64,000 nucleotides of DNA from contig NC_039366.1 of NCBI RefSeq assembly GCF_003573695.1, forward strand, positions 166,112,339-166,176,338, written 5' to 3'. The position numbers and the translations under genes were made by a program. This document shows, piece by piece, positions 10,322-21,700 of the stretch. Position 1 is the stretch's first letter, and each line of letters opens with the position of its first letter. Source of the stretch: Papaver somniferum (Eukaryota; Streptophyta; Magnoliopsida; Ranunculales; Papaveraceae). The notes beneath the pieces are model-generated. The model searched no databases and was not told where the DNA came from. It saw only the letters and a program-made list of their open reading frames with translations.

Positions 10322-10333
10322 AAAGGGGGAGAT
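10322..10333 (+). promoter_or_regulatory. Polypurine tract
   Basis: AAAGGGGGAGAT directly precedes the 3' LTR start (TGTTAGAGG, 10334), as expected for the plus-strand primer. Confidence 0.85.
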
Positions 10334-12091
10334 TGTTAGAGGATTGCTCGGTCGAACTCGCATGCGTTGCTATCTCAAGCATGTTTGTCAATGTTAGTGA
10401 TCAAAACTATAAGTCTTGATTTATAGTCCACTATAGCTATGTCTCGGACTAGGATAGAAAGTGTAGTTGAGCTCAAGAACTCCATGGCAATCATCATACA
10501 AGACGAAGAACTACTCAAGGAACTGGTGGAACTTCATCGACTAAAAGGTATGTGGAGACTTGAACTTATCTATCACTCAAAAGTCTATCTATTATATCTC
10601 CTATCATGAGACAAAGTCGTTTTGCTATATAGACTTTGATTATACACATTTGCTATTTCAAGTAGAGTTTATCTCGCTTATCTATTTCTCGAAATACGTG
10701 TTGGTAAGCTTTCACTTTGGCCAAGTTCATATTTATCTAGTGAAGAAAGTCATGTTATGTTTCAATCACTTTGAAAATGGCTTTGACGAAAAATGGTTTG
10801 TGAATAACAACTATATAACGTCCTCTAAGAATGTTTCAATGGTTGAAATGAGAGTTTAGATTATATAACCAATGTTGGATATAAGCATTGTGTGGCAACA
10901 CATATATGTATAAGTCCTTATTCCTTGAACCAAAGTATGCGTACTTTGTTGATCAGGAAAACTGGAACAAGAGATGTGAACTTTGTCCGCGAACTGGCAG
11001 AGGTTCTCATCCCGAGAAAATCTGCTGGAGTTTGTGAACTCCTTCCTGGAACTTAAGTCCGTGAACTAAGTCCGCGTACTTGAGTTGGTTATATCTAAAG
11101 ACGATTATTTGTGAAATTATATTTATATTAACTAAGGAATGCAATTTGTAAACCGTATAAAGTTCATGAATCGATTCGAGTGAATCAAATCGTTTTTGCT
11201 TCAATTCTGTCTTGTATACTTCTATAAGATTTATACAATTAAAAAACTCTCTAACTAGTTCATTTGAGTCATTTGAACTAGTTATGGTGAAGAAGAATAT
11301 GGTTGATATGAAAGTGATCATATGGCTAACCACTTGGTTAACTATTGTTGAACCAACAAATGTACATGTTTGGATACGGTTACACAAACCTAAAATCGTG
11401 CATTTCATTTGTGTGTAACAAGCTAAGTTTTCGATCCAACGGTTGAAATATATTAGCTTGAAACTAATCAGGTTTTCATATAACGGTGAATATTGAATGC
11501 TTTGTTACTAAGCTAACATTGATTGCAAACCCTGATTTGAAAGACTATATAAGGGAGAACTCTAGAAACTGGGAAACCTAATCCCCACACCTCCTGTGTG
11601 ATACTAGTTGTATTAGCTAGAGTCGATTCTCTTTTAACCTTAGGTTTCTTCTCGAGACCCTGTAGGTTAACGACTTGAAGACTTCATTTGGATTGTGAAG
11701 CCAGATCGATACTACTTTCTTGTAGTTGTGTGATCTGATCTTGCTGATTCTATCGTTTTGAGTACAATCGTAACGATTGGCTTGAGATTAATATCTACGA
11801 TTGGCTTGATATCAATCAATTAGAATATCCAACCTTTGGTTGTTGATTTACATTGATTGACACTTGAATATTGGTCTTTGGTATTGTTCAAGTTATTTCA
11901 CATAATAATCAGGCTCACGGATTTCTATCTGTTCGATTTGATGATTACATTGTGAAATAAAGATATTATAACTCTTTGATATACTTTATTAAGATTGAGT
12001 CTAGTTGATTCTCTTGAAAGTATATTTAAGTTAGTCCATACAGATTGTTAATCGAAATATTGGGTGAGGTTGTTGTACCCCCGCTTTTTCA
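10334..12091 (+). mobile_element. 3' LTR of the nested copia element, internally deleted
   Basis: The LTR begins TGTTAGAGGATTGC and ends CCCCGCTTTTTCA, 1758 bp against 2335 for the 5' LTR. Most of the difference is a single gap near 11790-11812, where the 5' copy has about 600 bp. It is followed by GTTGA, the right target duplication. Confidence 0.8.
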
Positions 12092-12753
12092 GTTGATGTG
12101 AAAGTGCTCATATGGCTAACCATTTGGTTAACTACTGTTGAACCAACTAAATGTACATGTTTGGGTACGGTTACATAAACCTAAATAAACGTGCATTAAT
12201 TTGTGTGTAACAAGCTAAGTTCGATCTAACGGTTGAAAGATATTAGCTTGAATCTAATCAGGTTTTCATCTAACGGTGAATATTGAATGCTTTGTTACTA
12301 AGCTAACATTGATTGCGAACCCTGATTTGAAAGACTATATAAAGGAGAACTCTAGCAACTGGGAAACCTAATCCCCACACCTCCTGTGTGATACTAGTTG
12401 TATTAGCTAGAGTAGATTCTCCTTTAAACTTAGGTTTCTACCGAGACCCTGTAGGTTAACGACTTGAAGACTTCATTGGGATTTTGAAGCCAGACCCAAC
12501 TATTTTCTCTGTAGCTGTGTGATCTGATCTTGTTGTTTCTATCGTATTTGAGCACAATCGTAAGATTGGCTTGAGATTAATTTCTCCGATAGGCAAGATA
12601 GAAAAGTAGTCACAAACACCTTCGTCTCATCGTTTGTGATTCCACAATATCTTGTTTCGCTAGTCGATTAAGATTATTGTGAGGTGATTGATAATTCCAG
12701 GCTGTTCTTCGGGAATATAAATCTGGGTTATCAATTGGTTCCTGTTCACTTTG
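12092..12753 (+). mobile_element. Old Sirevirus-like LTR, fragment 2 of 3
   Basis: This continues the LTR begun at 3533, matching the 4313-6647 LTR from about 5266 to 5928. It is cut at 12753 by Tat1; the last bases (CTTTG, 12749-12753) are its left target duplication. Confidence 0.75.
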
Positions 12754-14199
12754 TGTTTATGGGTAAAAACTGTTTCTGCTGGTTATGGTAAATTTGGGTG
12801 TGTGGGTGAGAAACAAATCTAAACCTAAAGCAAATACACTGCACGGGAGTAATTTAGATTCGAGAGATCAATCTGTACAATCCTGGCCTAAACCAAGAAA
12901 TGGTTGTTCCATTCTTGCTTCGGTCACAAAGTGAAGGAGAAGGGTTGGTCTTAGGGAGGGAAGCGAATAAGGTGTTGAGACCAGAATGGTTAATTCTGAA
13001 GGTGTGGCTATTTTATGACTTGTATAAGAATTTGGAACTGGCTTGTGGAATGAAAGCTATCAGTTCTTTGGTGTTTTTCTGGATACTGTGTTGTTCTAAC
13101 CAAAACTTGTTGTTTGGTGGAAATAGGTGAAACCTATTTATACAAGTCATAATTGAACGCACCCTGGCCCCATAGGAAGTGGGAGTGATTGAGTGATGGA
13201 AGAGTGAAGTAATGTGCAATTTCCGGAAACCACGCTTCCACGATGAAGAAAACGGGTTTGTTTACACCCACTACTTCTTGCCACCACTAACTACCCTGTT
13301 TCCTGACACTTTCTTATAATGGGCGTGTTGCACGCCGCACGCTGTAAACCACCAGACCAATACCCTGATGAGTGTCCCCCAGTTTGTGACATGTTTGATG
13401 TATCGAGTGTTTTCGTGGAAAACGTGTAGCAGTTTGCTACGTGTGGCAAGTCAAAGTCAAGAAACTTGCCGCAGGAAAATAGCATGTGACGCTATTAGGC
13501 TCGTCTTGGCTGGTCGCCTAAAACTTGTCACAAGCCTGTCAATTCCATGGCGAACTTGGACGGCTGAGATTGTAACTCATGAGAAAGGGTAGCCATTTAT
13601 TATGGCCACATCATGTTGGTGCCTGATAATAGCACAGTGGCGTCATTGGCACATGTCAATGGCGTAGTGGCGCTTTTAGCGCATGCCAGTGACACGGTGG
13701 TGCAAGTAGCACCTGGCATAGCCATGGACGCTAGATTTTGGCACATTGGTGTTAGACCAAAATGTGGTGTGGCAACATCAGTTCCAGTTGCCACATCAAT
13801 CCCAATGCTCTATGAAACATTATTTGGCTTGGTCGGCGTAACAACTTTGCCTAAATTAGGGTTTGGCATGCCGAAACCCTAATTAGCGCATACGTCATGC
13901 GGCATGCAGCCGTGGCACAACGGCGTTTTATGCAAACGGTGCCAGAGCCACGCCAAAGGAACCATATCCAGGCCATCATGTGGAAACGGCCACATGAGCA
14001 AGTATTGCCACGAGTGGCTATTATATGGCGCCATTCCTGGGGTTTCCTGGGTGCCGCATGACTCGTGGCATGTTGTAGGGCCCAAAGTGGCGTGATTTGA
14101 GCCACAATTGGAAATTAGGGTTTTGGTTAACGAGCCTAAAGTAGAGTCCTGCTTCTGACTAGAAAACCCTAATTTAAGTACATCATGGCGTTGGCCACG
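12754..14199 (-). mobile_element. Tat1 3' LTR, left piece
   Basis: This matches 39705-40700 of the other Tat1 LTR. Near 13630-13720 there are three ~30 bp units (TGGCGTCATTGGCAC-like). From about 13775 to 14199 the sequence has no partner in the other LTR, which carries a deletion there. The last five bases CCACG are the left target duplication of Tat2. Short frames on both strands in 12900-14105 have no recognisable product. Confidence 0.8.
13628..13722. repeat. Three ~30 bp tandem units in the Tat1 LTR
   Basis: Units of 30 bp share an (A)GTGG(C/T)G(C/T)...GC(A/G)C(A/C)TG core. The copy at about 40565-40660 in the other LTR has the same three units. Confidence 0.5.
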
Positions 14200-14504
14200 T
14201 GTAGATGGTGGATTTTCGGCAAAGGCTAAAATTGTAAACTCATAACTATACGAAGCTCTGATTCAGCAATCAGACGTGAGTATTGAGACACGGTCTCTCA
14301 TCGAATTCTCAACAGAGAGTACTTTATCTCAGAGTACATGTGGATATGTAGTCTCACGACTGGACAACGACATATCTCAGGAATACTAAATACTTTCAGT
14401 GATTATTTCTATATAGTATCACGTGATGGACGGCTCCTAGACAGCTTTCTCTGCTAGTATAGAGCGATAACGTCTTCATGAACAAACAACGAGTTTACCC
14501 TGAC

Positions 14505-14512
14505 TATATAAA
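14505..14512 (+). promoter_or_regulatory. TATA box of the Tat2 5' LTR
   Basis: TATATAAA lies about 305 bp into the LTR and is repeated at about 26640 in the 3' LTR. It is the best candidate for the start of genomic RNA. Confidence 0.65.
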
Positions 14513-14614
14513 GGATATGACTTACCGACAAGCTCATATCGGGATGATTAATGCTCCTAGACAGCTTGCTCTGCTAGTATAGAGCCACAAAGTTAATTGT
14601 TCCTAATTACAATC

Positions 14615-14960
14615 GCTCCTATTCCATGATCGAATCCACGACTGGTCCCATCAAATGACAATAACAATTGTTCTGATTCTATGATCGAATCCACAGCTTG
14701 ATCTCATTGAATAGCAATAACTATATTATCTCATTACTCCGATTTCATGATCGAATCCACAACTGGTCTCATAAATGGTAATAGATAAACCTTAATTACT
14801 CCGATTCTATGGTCGAATCTACGATCCCATGGAATGGTAATGCTTACTTTATTATTCTGAATTCGTAGTCGAATCCTCAGCTGATCCTACGAATTAATAA
14901 TAAACATCTTATTACTCAGTTTTGTGAATTATTCTCCACTGAATTCCACAATTAGTAATA
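14615..14960. repeat. Hairpin array 1 in the Tat2 5' LTR (~55-60 bp units)
   Basis: Five to six units share the loop TCGAATCCAC...TGGTC or TGATC flanked by 9-nt arms that differ between units but pair with each other, for example AATTCGTAG 14860-14868 with CTACGAATT 14887-14895. Several arms here carry mutations; the 3' LTR copy is better preserved. Confidence 0.65.
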
Positions 14961-15131
14961 AATAATCAACAACCGGGCGTCTGAGCTACCTCTAAGTAAG
15001 CCCCGTTTCGAATGGTGAAGGTGTATTCAACGATGATACACTAACAGTCACCGCACGAACGAGTATTTCAAAAATACAACAAAACGAAGAACCTATGCAA
15101 AATAGAGAAGAAAATAATAAATAATTAAAAT

Positions 15132-16140
15132 ATTGACCAGGGTGCTGGGAGCACGGACACTCGACCGACCGACCATGTCGTGGTCAATCCCACACCAGTT
15201 TTATATTTTTAATGCATTTTATTATTTTCCATGATTTGATGAAAATTCTCTCATTTTATCAAATCTCTTTCGTCTTGAGGAAACTCCTCGGTTTCATGGT
15301 ACTTCCATAAATCCATAAAAAACAATATAAAATTAAGGAAAGGAGTGTGGGGCGTGACCATTGGCCAACCGGACATGCCTTGGTCCCAACCGTCCCCACA
15401 CCCACGGTTCCTTATTATTTTATTATTATTATTTCTCTAATTTCATGAAAAAACTCCTTGATTTCATGGTATTTTGCACAAATCATCAAATAATGATAAA
15501 ATAAAATAAATTATGAAAACTTGTGGGACCGGGCCTTGGCCGGCCGGCCATGCCCTAGCCGGTCCCACACGCCCCTTTGTTTTATTATTTTATTATTAGT
15601 TTTCCTTGAATTCATCAAATTCCTTGATTTCATGGTATTTCCCTCAAATCATCAAAATACCTAAAAATATTAAAAAATTAGGAAAACTCGTGGGACCGGG
15701 CCCTAGCCGGCCGGCCATGCCTTCCACGGTCCCTCACGCCCTTGTTTTTTATTATTTTAATATTTTTTGCTTCCTTGAACTCATGAAAACTCCTTCAATT
15801 CATGGAAACTCCCTAAATTCATCAAATTTCTCAAAATTCATGATTTTTTCATAAAATCATTATAAAATTAGGGAAACTCGTGGGACCGGGTCCTAGCCGG
15901 CCGGCCATGCCTTCCACGGTCCCACACGCCCTTGTTTTATTATTTTAATATCTTTTGCTTCCTTGAACTCATGAAAACTCCTTCAATTCATGGAAACTCC
16001 TAAAATTCATCAAATTTCTCAAAATTCATGAATTTTTCATAAAATCATCAAAATATTATAAAATTAAGGAAAAGGCACCACGAGACCGTGGTCACGACCG
16101 GACGACCATGCCTTGACCACGGCGGTCCCACACCTCCTCA
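15132..16140. repeat. Hairpin array 2 in the Tat2 5' LTR (~190 bp units)
   Basis: Six tandem units each hold a GC-rich core with paired arms, in an otherwise AT-rich spacer (CATGAAAACTCCTT-like). Arms: ATTGACCA/TGGTCAAT (15132/15181), GTGTGGGG/CCCCACAC (15345/15394), GTGGGACCGG/CCGGTCCCAC (15523/15559), GTGGGACCG with a one-base-imperfect partner (15690/15727), GTGGGACCG/CGGTCCCAC (15880/15917) and CCGTGGTCA/TGACCACGG (16086/16114). The loops keep a CCGGCCGGCCATGCC-like word. Confidence 0.75.
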
Positions 16141-17839
16141 TTCCTTATTTTATAATTATTTTTCATCATCTCATGGTGTTTTCCTCAGTTTCGTCGAAAC
16201 CCTAATTTTGGCATATTTTCTCTAATGGATGCCCAATTGCACGCCATAAAATATCAAAATTCTCAGGACTGAGACGCGGGGGCCTTCGGGACACGAGCAA
16301 GCTATCTTGACCGACAAATATTGGCTCTTTGGCTCACAGAATACGGTCCCATCAATTTTCACAATTTTTGACCTAATTTGCACAATTGCTCGTATTAGGT
16401 CCAAAACTCTTCCAAACACTTTGGATTTTCATGAAGTGATTGTCAGGCGGTCACGTAACTACCCAGGGCCGGTTTCATGACCCCATGGTCGGTCCCTCAC
16501 TCCGTCATAATTAATTAGGTTTTCTCACCTAAGGCTCAGACGAGCGTTTTCGAATAAATGATTAAACCAGCATTTAATCATTATTTCACCAACAAATCGT
16601 CAACTCTTCAGGAGTTCTTTGTATTTGCTCACGTGAGCATATGGACACTACATGGTTGATCCACGGTCCCATGTAATCTCTCCCTCCTCCGTCCCATGGT
16701 TGAAATTCTGACGAACCATGAATTGATCATCAATTGATCAAATTAGGATTTCTGAATCCAAGGATCATTATTCCAGATTCTAACCTTAATAATTTTATGA
16801 CGACCTCATGGTCATTAATTTTATTAATTATGCTCGGTTCAACGACCAGTATTCCAATAATCTATCAGACGAGCAACACATGCTCAGATGACCAAATATT
16901 CAACAATTCATCACATGAGCAACACTTGCTCAGATGATAAATATTTATTCAAACCAAGGAATATTGGTTCCACAATCAATATTCAACGATCCATCGAATG
17001 AGCAATACTTTCTCACTTCATCGTAAGAACTATACCTCTGTCTCATGACATGTTCAATTCACGAGTTTCAGAACATCATGTTCAACTTAACGACTACATG
17101 GACTCATCGTCCCATCAAACCACGAAGTCATCAATTGACTAACAAACCACGAGACGTCAATCGTGTCACTTGGGGGGATATCACTTAGGGTTTTGGTCTG
17201 GCGGTCTACGGCACGTGTGTTCAAACACACGATGGAATGTGAGCAAGTCGTGCAATCAGTTGAAGGAATTCACGAGGTAGTGGGTGGAAAATCGACCAAG
17301 TCTCCACACGTTGAGCAACTGGTTTCAAACACGATCTCCACTTCCCCACTCCTTGATTCCATCAACTGTCACACTTCATGGAATCATGGTGTCTACAATT
17401 CTATCAATATAAATAAGTCTCTGAATCATGATTGAATCATCATCATCAGTATCATCAATCTCACGTCTCATCGACAACACGAGATCATCAACTCATCAAT
17501 TGAGCAACTACTCTCAATTGAGCAATTTCAATCACTCAGAGCTTATCGTATTCGGAATTCACACACCCACAATCTTTTATTACCATCGATTCCACATATT
17601 TCTCAGCTCCAACCTACAGATCAACCCATCCTCTCTTGTGACCGAATTTTCTCTGGAACGGTCATTGTCTTGATTTAGGCCGGAGTACTACAGGTTGATC
17701 TCTCGAATTTGAAGCACCCCCTTTGCAGCGGTGCATCTGTGTGAGATTTAACATTTCGCTCGGTTTGAGGAGTCTCCTCTGTACGGTCGTCTCCTCAATT
17801 CCTTAAAAACCATCAAATCGTTTTTTCCCATCTACAGAT

Positions 17840-17857
17840 TGGCGACCACAGTGGGAG
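17840..17857 (+). promoter_or_regulatory. Tat2 primer-binding site
   Basis: TGGCGACCACAGTGGGAG follows the LTR after GAT. It starts with TGG as required to pair with a tRNA CCA end. Tat1 has TGGCGACCAAAGTGGGAG at the same place. I cannot assign the tRNA without a search. Confidence 0.75.
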
Positions 17858-17893
17858 ATTAATCTCTCGGTTGCAATCTAACAATCTCACAAG

Positions 17894-19066
17894 ATGGTTG
17901 GTCTTAGGACTAATTCAACTAATTCAGATCAGAATATTTCAAATGGCAACATTCCTCATGTTACACCTGGCGGCATGGAAAGCAGAGGGATCCCGACTTT
18001 GGCAGAGTTGGCTCAAATCCTAGAGGTCCATACCAGGAACATGGACCTGATGAAGGAGACGATAAACCACATCCTCGACTTTCTCATCAAATTAACATCC
18101 GAGTTAGGCGGTACACCCGCTCCAGAAGTATCAACGTCGGGGACTGAAGCGTCATCTGACCCTCGAATCAACAGCTTCACCACATACGAGAAGCCGGTGG
18201 AACAAAAGGTCACACATTTGATCGAAAATCTATGTGAACTCCTGCACTTCTCCAGGGATCAGCGCACAGACACATTTTCAGCACTCAACCAGATATCATC
18301 CAGCGTGCAAATAACGCCACCAACACCATCAGTTGAAGAAGTCTCCCTAGTGCCTGAGCATTCGATCGACAACATCTCTTTTGGAGAAGAAGATCGCATG
18401 ACAGATGAAGGACACAATCGAGCATTGTATGTCATTGGTTTCATCAAAGGCACTGAATTTAGAAGAACTCTTGTTGACACCGGTGCTTCTACCAACATTG
18501 TCACCATGAAGACTCTCAGGATGGCCAGGTTCCCACAAGGTAAAATCGTTCGCTATCCCATCCTAATGACAGGATTTGAAGGAAGTCAAAGCCATACATA
18601 TGGATATGCAAACACATATTTGAGGGTGGGGCCGATTCGATCGAAAGAGAAGTTTCATGTGATCGAGCAAGAACCTGACTACCATATAATACTGGGACGC
18701 CCATAGCTCCATGATAATAAGGTGGTTCCTTCAACATACCATCAATGCATGAAGGCCCTGCTCGACAACAAGATCGTTCGCATTCCGGCTTCATCATCTC
18801 CTTATGATCCCGTCTATGATACTGAGTTCCTTGAATCTCAAAAAGGCATCCCGGAACGTCCAAGCAGGATTCACAGTTCTCCACTTCCAAGCTGGAAGAC
18901 TATCGAGAAGGCTGATAATGATCTGTCATCCTCAGCTGCTAAAGTGATCAAGTCACCTACTACACCGACTAAACGCCATAATGATCAAGTCTCAACTCCA
19001 GGGACAAACTTCATGACCGATCGAGACGTAGAAGGGAGAGTCATTTATCGCCGACGGAAAGATTAG
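17894..19066 (+). pseudogene. Tat2 Gag-like N-terminus and aspartic protease
   Basis: One frame runs from ATG 17894 to a TAG at 19064. The first ~190 residues contain a leucine-rich helical stretch (TLAELAQILEVHTRN) but no Gag core and no CCHC knuckle. Residues ~196-201 hold the protease motif LVDTGAS, followed by IILGRP, where the expected tryptophan codon has become TAG (18704-18706). After that the typical STYHQC region continues in frame. The protease would cut the polyprotein in the particle. The missing Gag core is shared with Tat1. The end TAG at 19064 is probably a functional leaky stop rather than damage. Confidence 0.8.
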
Positions 19067-19100
19067 CAATTAATCGGGGAGAACGATGAAAAGTCTCCCC
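19064..19100 (+). promoter_or_regulatory. Candidate stop-codon readthrough signal (TAG CAA TTA plus stem-loop), Tat2
   Basis: TAG 19064-19066 is followed by CAATTA, a perfect match to the UAG-CAR-YYA leaky context known from tobamoviruses. Nine nt after the stop, GGGGAGA (19076-19082) pairs with TCTCCCC (19094-19100) around an 11-nt loop. The polymerase frame continues in phase. Tat1 has the same arrangement with different stem bases. Confidence 0.7.
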
Positions 19101-20563
19101 ACCATGAAGAATCGTGTCAGAGTGAGCAATCACTTGAAGAAGTCCAAGATACCCCACGACAACTACAGGACGACACTGACTCTACCACTGACGATCTTGA
19201 AACAATCAACATTGGGGCTGAAGACGATACAAGGCCAATCCTGATCAGTTCACCGCTATCACCAGAGGAGCGGACCGAGATGGTGAAATTATTAAAAGAA
19301 TATCAAGATGTCTTCGCCTGGACGTACGAAGAAATGTCGGGTCTGGATGACAAACTCGTCACCCATCACCTGCATATCGTCCCTGGTTCCAAAGCTGTCA
19401 AACAACCACCCAGACAATTTAGACACGAAGTCGAGGAGCAAATCAAGGTCGAAATACAGAAACTATTGGCAGCAGGGTTCATCAAACCTATTCTTCATCC
19501 AACGTGGCTAGCAAATGTGGTACCTGTTAAGAAGAAAAATGGTCAAATCAGATGTTGTGTCGACTTCAGGAACTTGAATAAATGTTGTCTGAAGGATGAT
19601 TTTCCTCTACCCAACATTGACATGCTCGTCGATGCAACCAGCGGTCACGGTATGTTCTCATTCATGGAAGGATATAGTGGGTACAACCAGATCAAGATGT
19701 ATGAACATGACGCCAACAAGACTGCGTTCCGTACTCCCATTGAGAATTTTCACTACACCGTGATGCCCTTTGGATTAAAGAATGCTGGTGCCACCTGTCA
19801 ACGAGCCCTGACTGCCATATTCCACGACATGATGCACAAGCAAGTAGAAGACTATGTTGATGATGTGGTGGTAAAATCGAAGACTCGAGCATCTCATCTC
19901 GGATTTCTAAGGCAGGTGTTTGAAAGGTGCAGAGAATACAAATTAAAAATGAATCCTTTAAAGTGCGCATTCGGAGTTTCTTCCGGAAAATTCTTAGGAT
20001 TCCTGGTCACGGCTGAAGGGATCAAAGTTGACCCCGACAAGGCAAAAGCTATTACCACCATGCCTCCTCCACGTACCGTGAAGGAACTACAGATCTTTAT
20101 GGGAAAGGTAAATTATATTCGACGCTTCATTCCTGGATTAGCTCAACTCATTGCTTCGTTCACGCCTCCGCTGAAGAAAGGAGCAAGCTTCACCTGGACA
20201 GCTGTTCAACAAGAAGCTTTCCATAAAATACAACATATATTATTGTCACCGGCCTTCATGAGGTCTCCAGTGCAGCGACGAGTTCTGATTCTTTACACAG
20301 CCTCCAGTGACGTCGCCATCGGCGCACTCCTCTCTCAGGAAGATGACGAAGGCGTCGAACGACCGATTTACTACTTCAGCCGCACAATGAGAGATGCTCA
20401 TCTCCGATATCCAAAGGCCGAAAGGGCATGCCTGGCATTGGTACATGCAATCCATAAGTTCAAACATTACTTACTATCTAACAGGGTCGTACTCATCTCC
20501 AAAGTTGATACCATAAAGTTCTTGCTATCAAAGGCAGCCTTGATAGGAAGACCAGCGAAGTAG
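19067..20563 (+). pseudogene. Tat2 reverse transcriptase and first RNase H
   Basis: In phase with the protease frame after the TAG. Reverse transcriptase motifs are clear: VDFRNLNK near 19560, FGLKNAG near 19768 and the catalytic YVDD at 19853-19864. The first RNase H follows (YTASSDVAIGALLSQ, then YFSRTM...YPKAERACLALVHA). It copies element RNA to DNA and degrades the RNA strand. The frame ends at TAG 20561-20563, where the Tat1 copy reads tryptophan (AKWLLQM), so this stop is a G-to-A change. Up to that point the enzyme region is intact. Confidence 0.9.
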
Positions 20564-21700
20564 CTTCTCCAGATGTCAGAATTTGACATAGCTTGCACGC
20601 CACCTAAAGCCATCAAAGGTCAAGCGGTCGCAGACTTGCTCGCCTCTTTTCCAAGGGAAGACACAACAACACTACATGAAGAAGTACCCGGCGAATTCCC
20701 AGACATCTTGGTCATCAAGGAAGAAACATGGCTTCTATACTTTGATGGATATGCCACCCCTAGTAGTGACACCGGAGGAGCGGGCATAGTGTTGGTGTCT
20801 CCATCTGGTGAAGTTTTCTCACATTCGTTCAAGTTGGATTTCCACTGCACCAACAACTCAGCGGAATATGAAGCCTTCCTATTAGGATTATCCTTGGTCA
20901 AGCAAGCAGGAGCAACACACCTCGAGATAAGGGGATATTCAAAATTATTGGTCAACTAGATGAATGGAACGTATTCTCTCAAAAAAACCACACTTGCTCC
21001 ATTCAGAACCGAAGCTCAGTGACTGTTGACCTATTTTGCTGACGCAACGATCGTCCATACTGGACGGACTAACAACAGGAATGCTGATTGCCTAGAAACT
21101 CTCGCCTCCAAGATGCAATTCGAAGGAGCACAGAAAACGATCACTGTACAGAGACGTACGGTATCATCAACTTGGCTCACTCAGGTCGAAGACATTCCAG
21201 GGAACGATTGGTGAGCACCCATCATTCATGAATTGAGCAGCTCTATTTCAGAAAGCCAAGTCAGCCTCAAGGAATTGAAAAACTACTTCTTGCTCCATGG
21301 AGGGATATACTATCGAAACCCTGATGGATCTCTATCACGATGTCTTGGGAGCGACGAAGCGGAAGAACAGCTCAAGCGCATACATGAGGAAGTCTGTGGG
21401 CAAACGTTAGTGGTAACACTTTACATAAAGCTTCAAAGAATGGGGTACTACTGGCCATCCATGGAGACTCATTCGAGAGCTTTACAAGGATCTTGTCCTG
21501 ATTGCCAAACACCTCCTCATCACTTAGAGGTTTTGACGATCCACCACACTGGGGACTGGAGGGAGCCTTACATCAAATACCTCTGGGACAACGAACTACC
21601 ACTGGAAAAGAAGCAAGCAGTCAAACTCATTCAGAAAGCTAAGAGATTTGTCATCTCGATGGGATCTTATACCGCAAAAGCTTTGGTGGAAATTTACTAA
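20564..21700 (+). pseudogene. Tat2 second RNase H and connection to integrase
   Basis: The same frame continues. A second RNase H domain (LYFDGYATPS, NNSAEYEAFLLGL, IRGYSKLLVN) shows this is a dual-RNase H element, a trait of the Tat lineage. Stops at 20957 (TAG), 21020 (TGA), 21212 (TGA) and 21698 interrupt it. The Tat1 copy has sense codons at the first three, consistent with C-to-T decay. The part after 21030 is the linker that leads into the integrase zinc-binding region. Confidence 0.85.

Larger units (their letters stand above)
8948..10333. other. 3' untranslated region of the copia element
   Basis: An AT-rich stretch with no convincing gene; the short frames here overlap on both strands. 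It carries two purine tracts and two inverted repeats (CATAGTATT 10035-10043 with AATACTATG 10087-10095, and CTATAACAATGA 10101-10112 with TCATTGTTATAG 10131-10142). Confidence 0.6.
4313..12091 (+). mobile_element. Non-autonomous Sirevirus-like Ty1/copia element
   Basis: A complete element: 5' LTR 4313-6647, iMet primer site 6650-6661, gag relic, a second small ORF, two purine tracts and 3' LTR 10334-12091. The flanks are ATTGA (4308-4312) and GTTGA (12092-12096), a target duplication with one mismatch. It lies inside an older LTR of its own family. No protease, integrase, reverse transcriptase or RNase H is visible between gag and the 3' LTR, so it would depend on a helper. The duplicated AAAGGGGGAGA tracts and the gag architecture fit the Sirevirus group. 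Confidence 0.8.
14200..17836 (+). mobile_element. Tat2 5' LTR
   Basis: The LTR begins TGTAGATGGTGG and ends TCCCATCTACA. A TATA box (CTATATAAAGG) is at 14504-14514, flanked by two near-identical copies of a 37 bp word (GCTCCTAGACAGCTT...AGTATAGAGC, at about 14430 and 14549). Two hairpin-repeat arrays follow (14615-14960 and 15132-16140). The rest (16140-17836) has no credible gene: the short frames seen are also present in the 3' LTR and are non-coding by content. Confidence 0.9.

Noticed and set aside
12900..14105. Short frames in the Tat1 LTR, including alanine/valine-rich frame near 13613
   Set aside because: They follow the 30-bp tandem units and are not kept in frame in the other LTR.
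16734..17673. Short plus-strand frames in the Tat2 LTR, repeated at 28864-29565
   Set aside because: Present in both LTR copies simply because LTRs are identical; composition is non-coding and lengths are under 100 codons.
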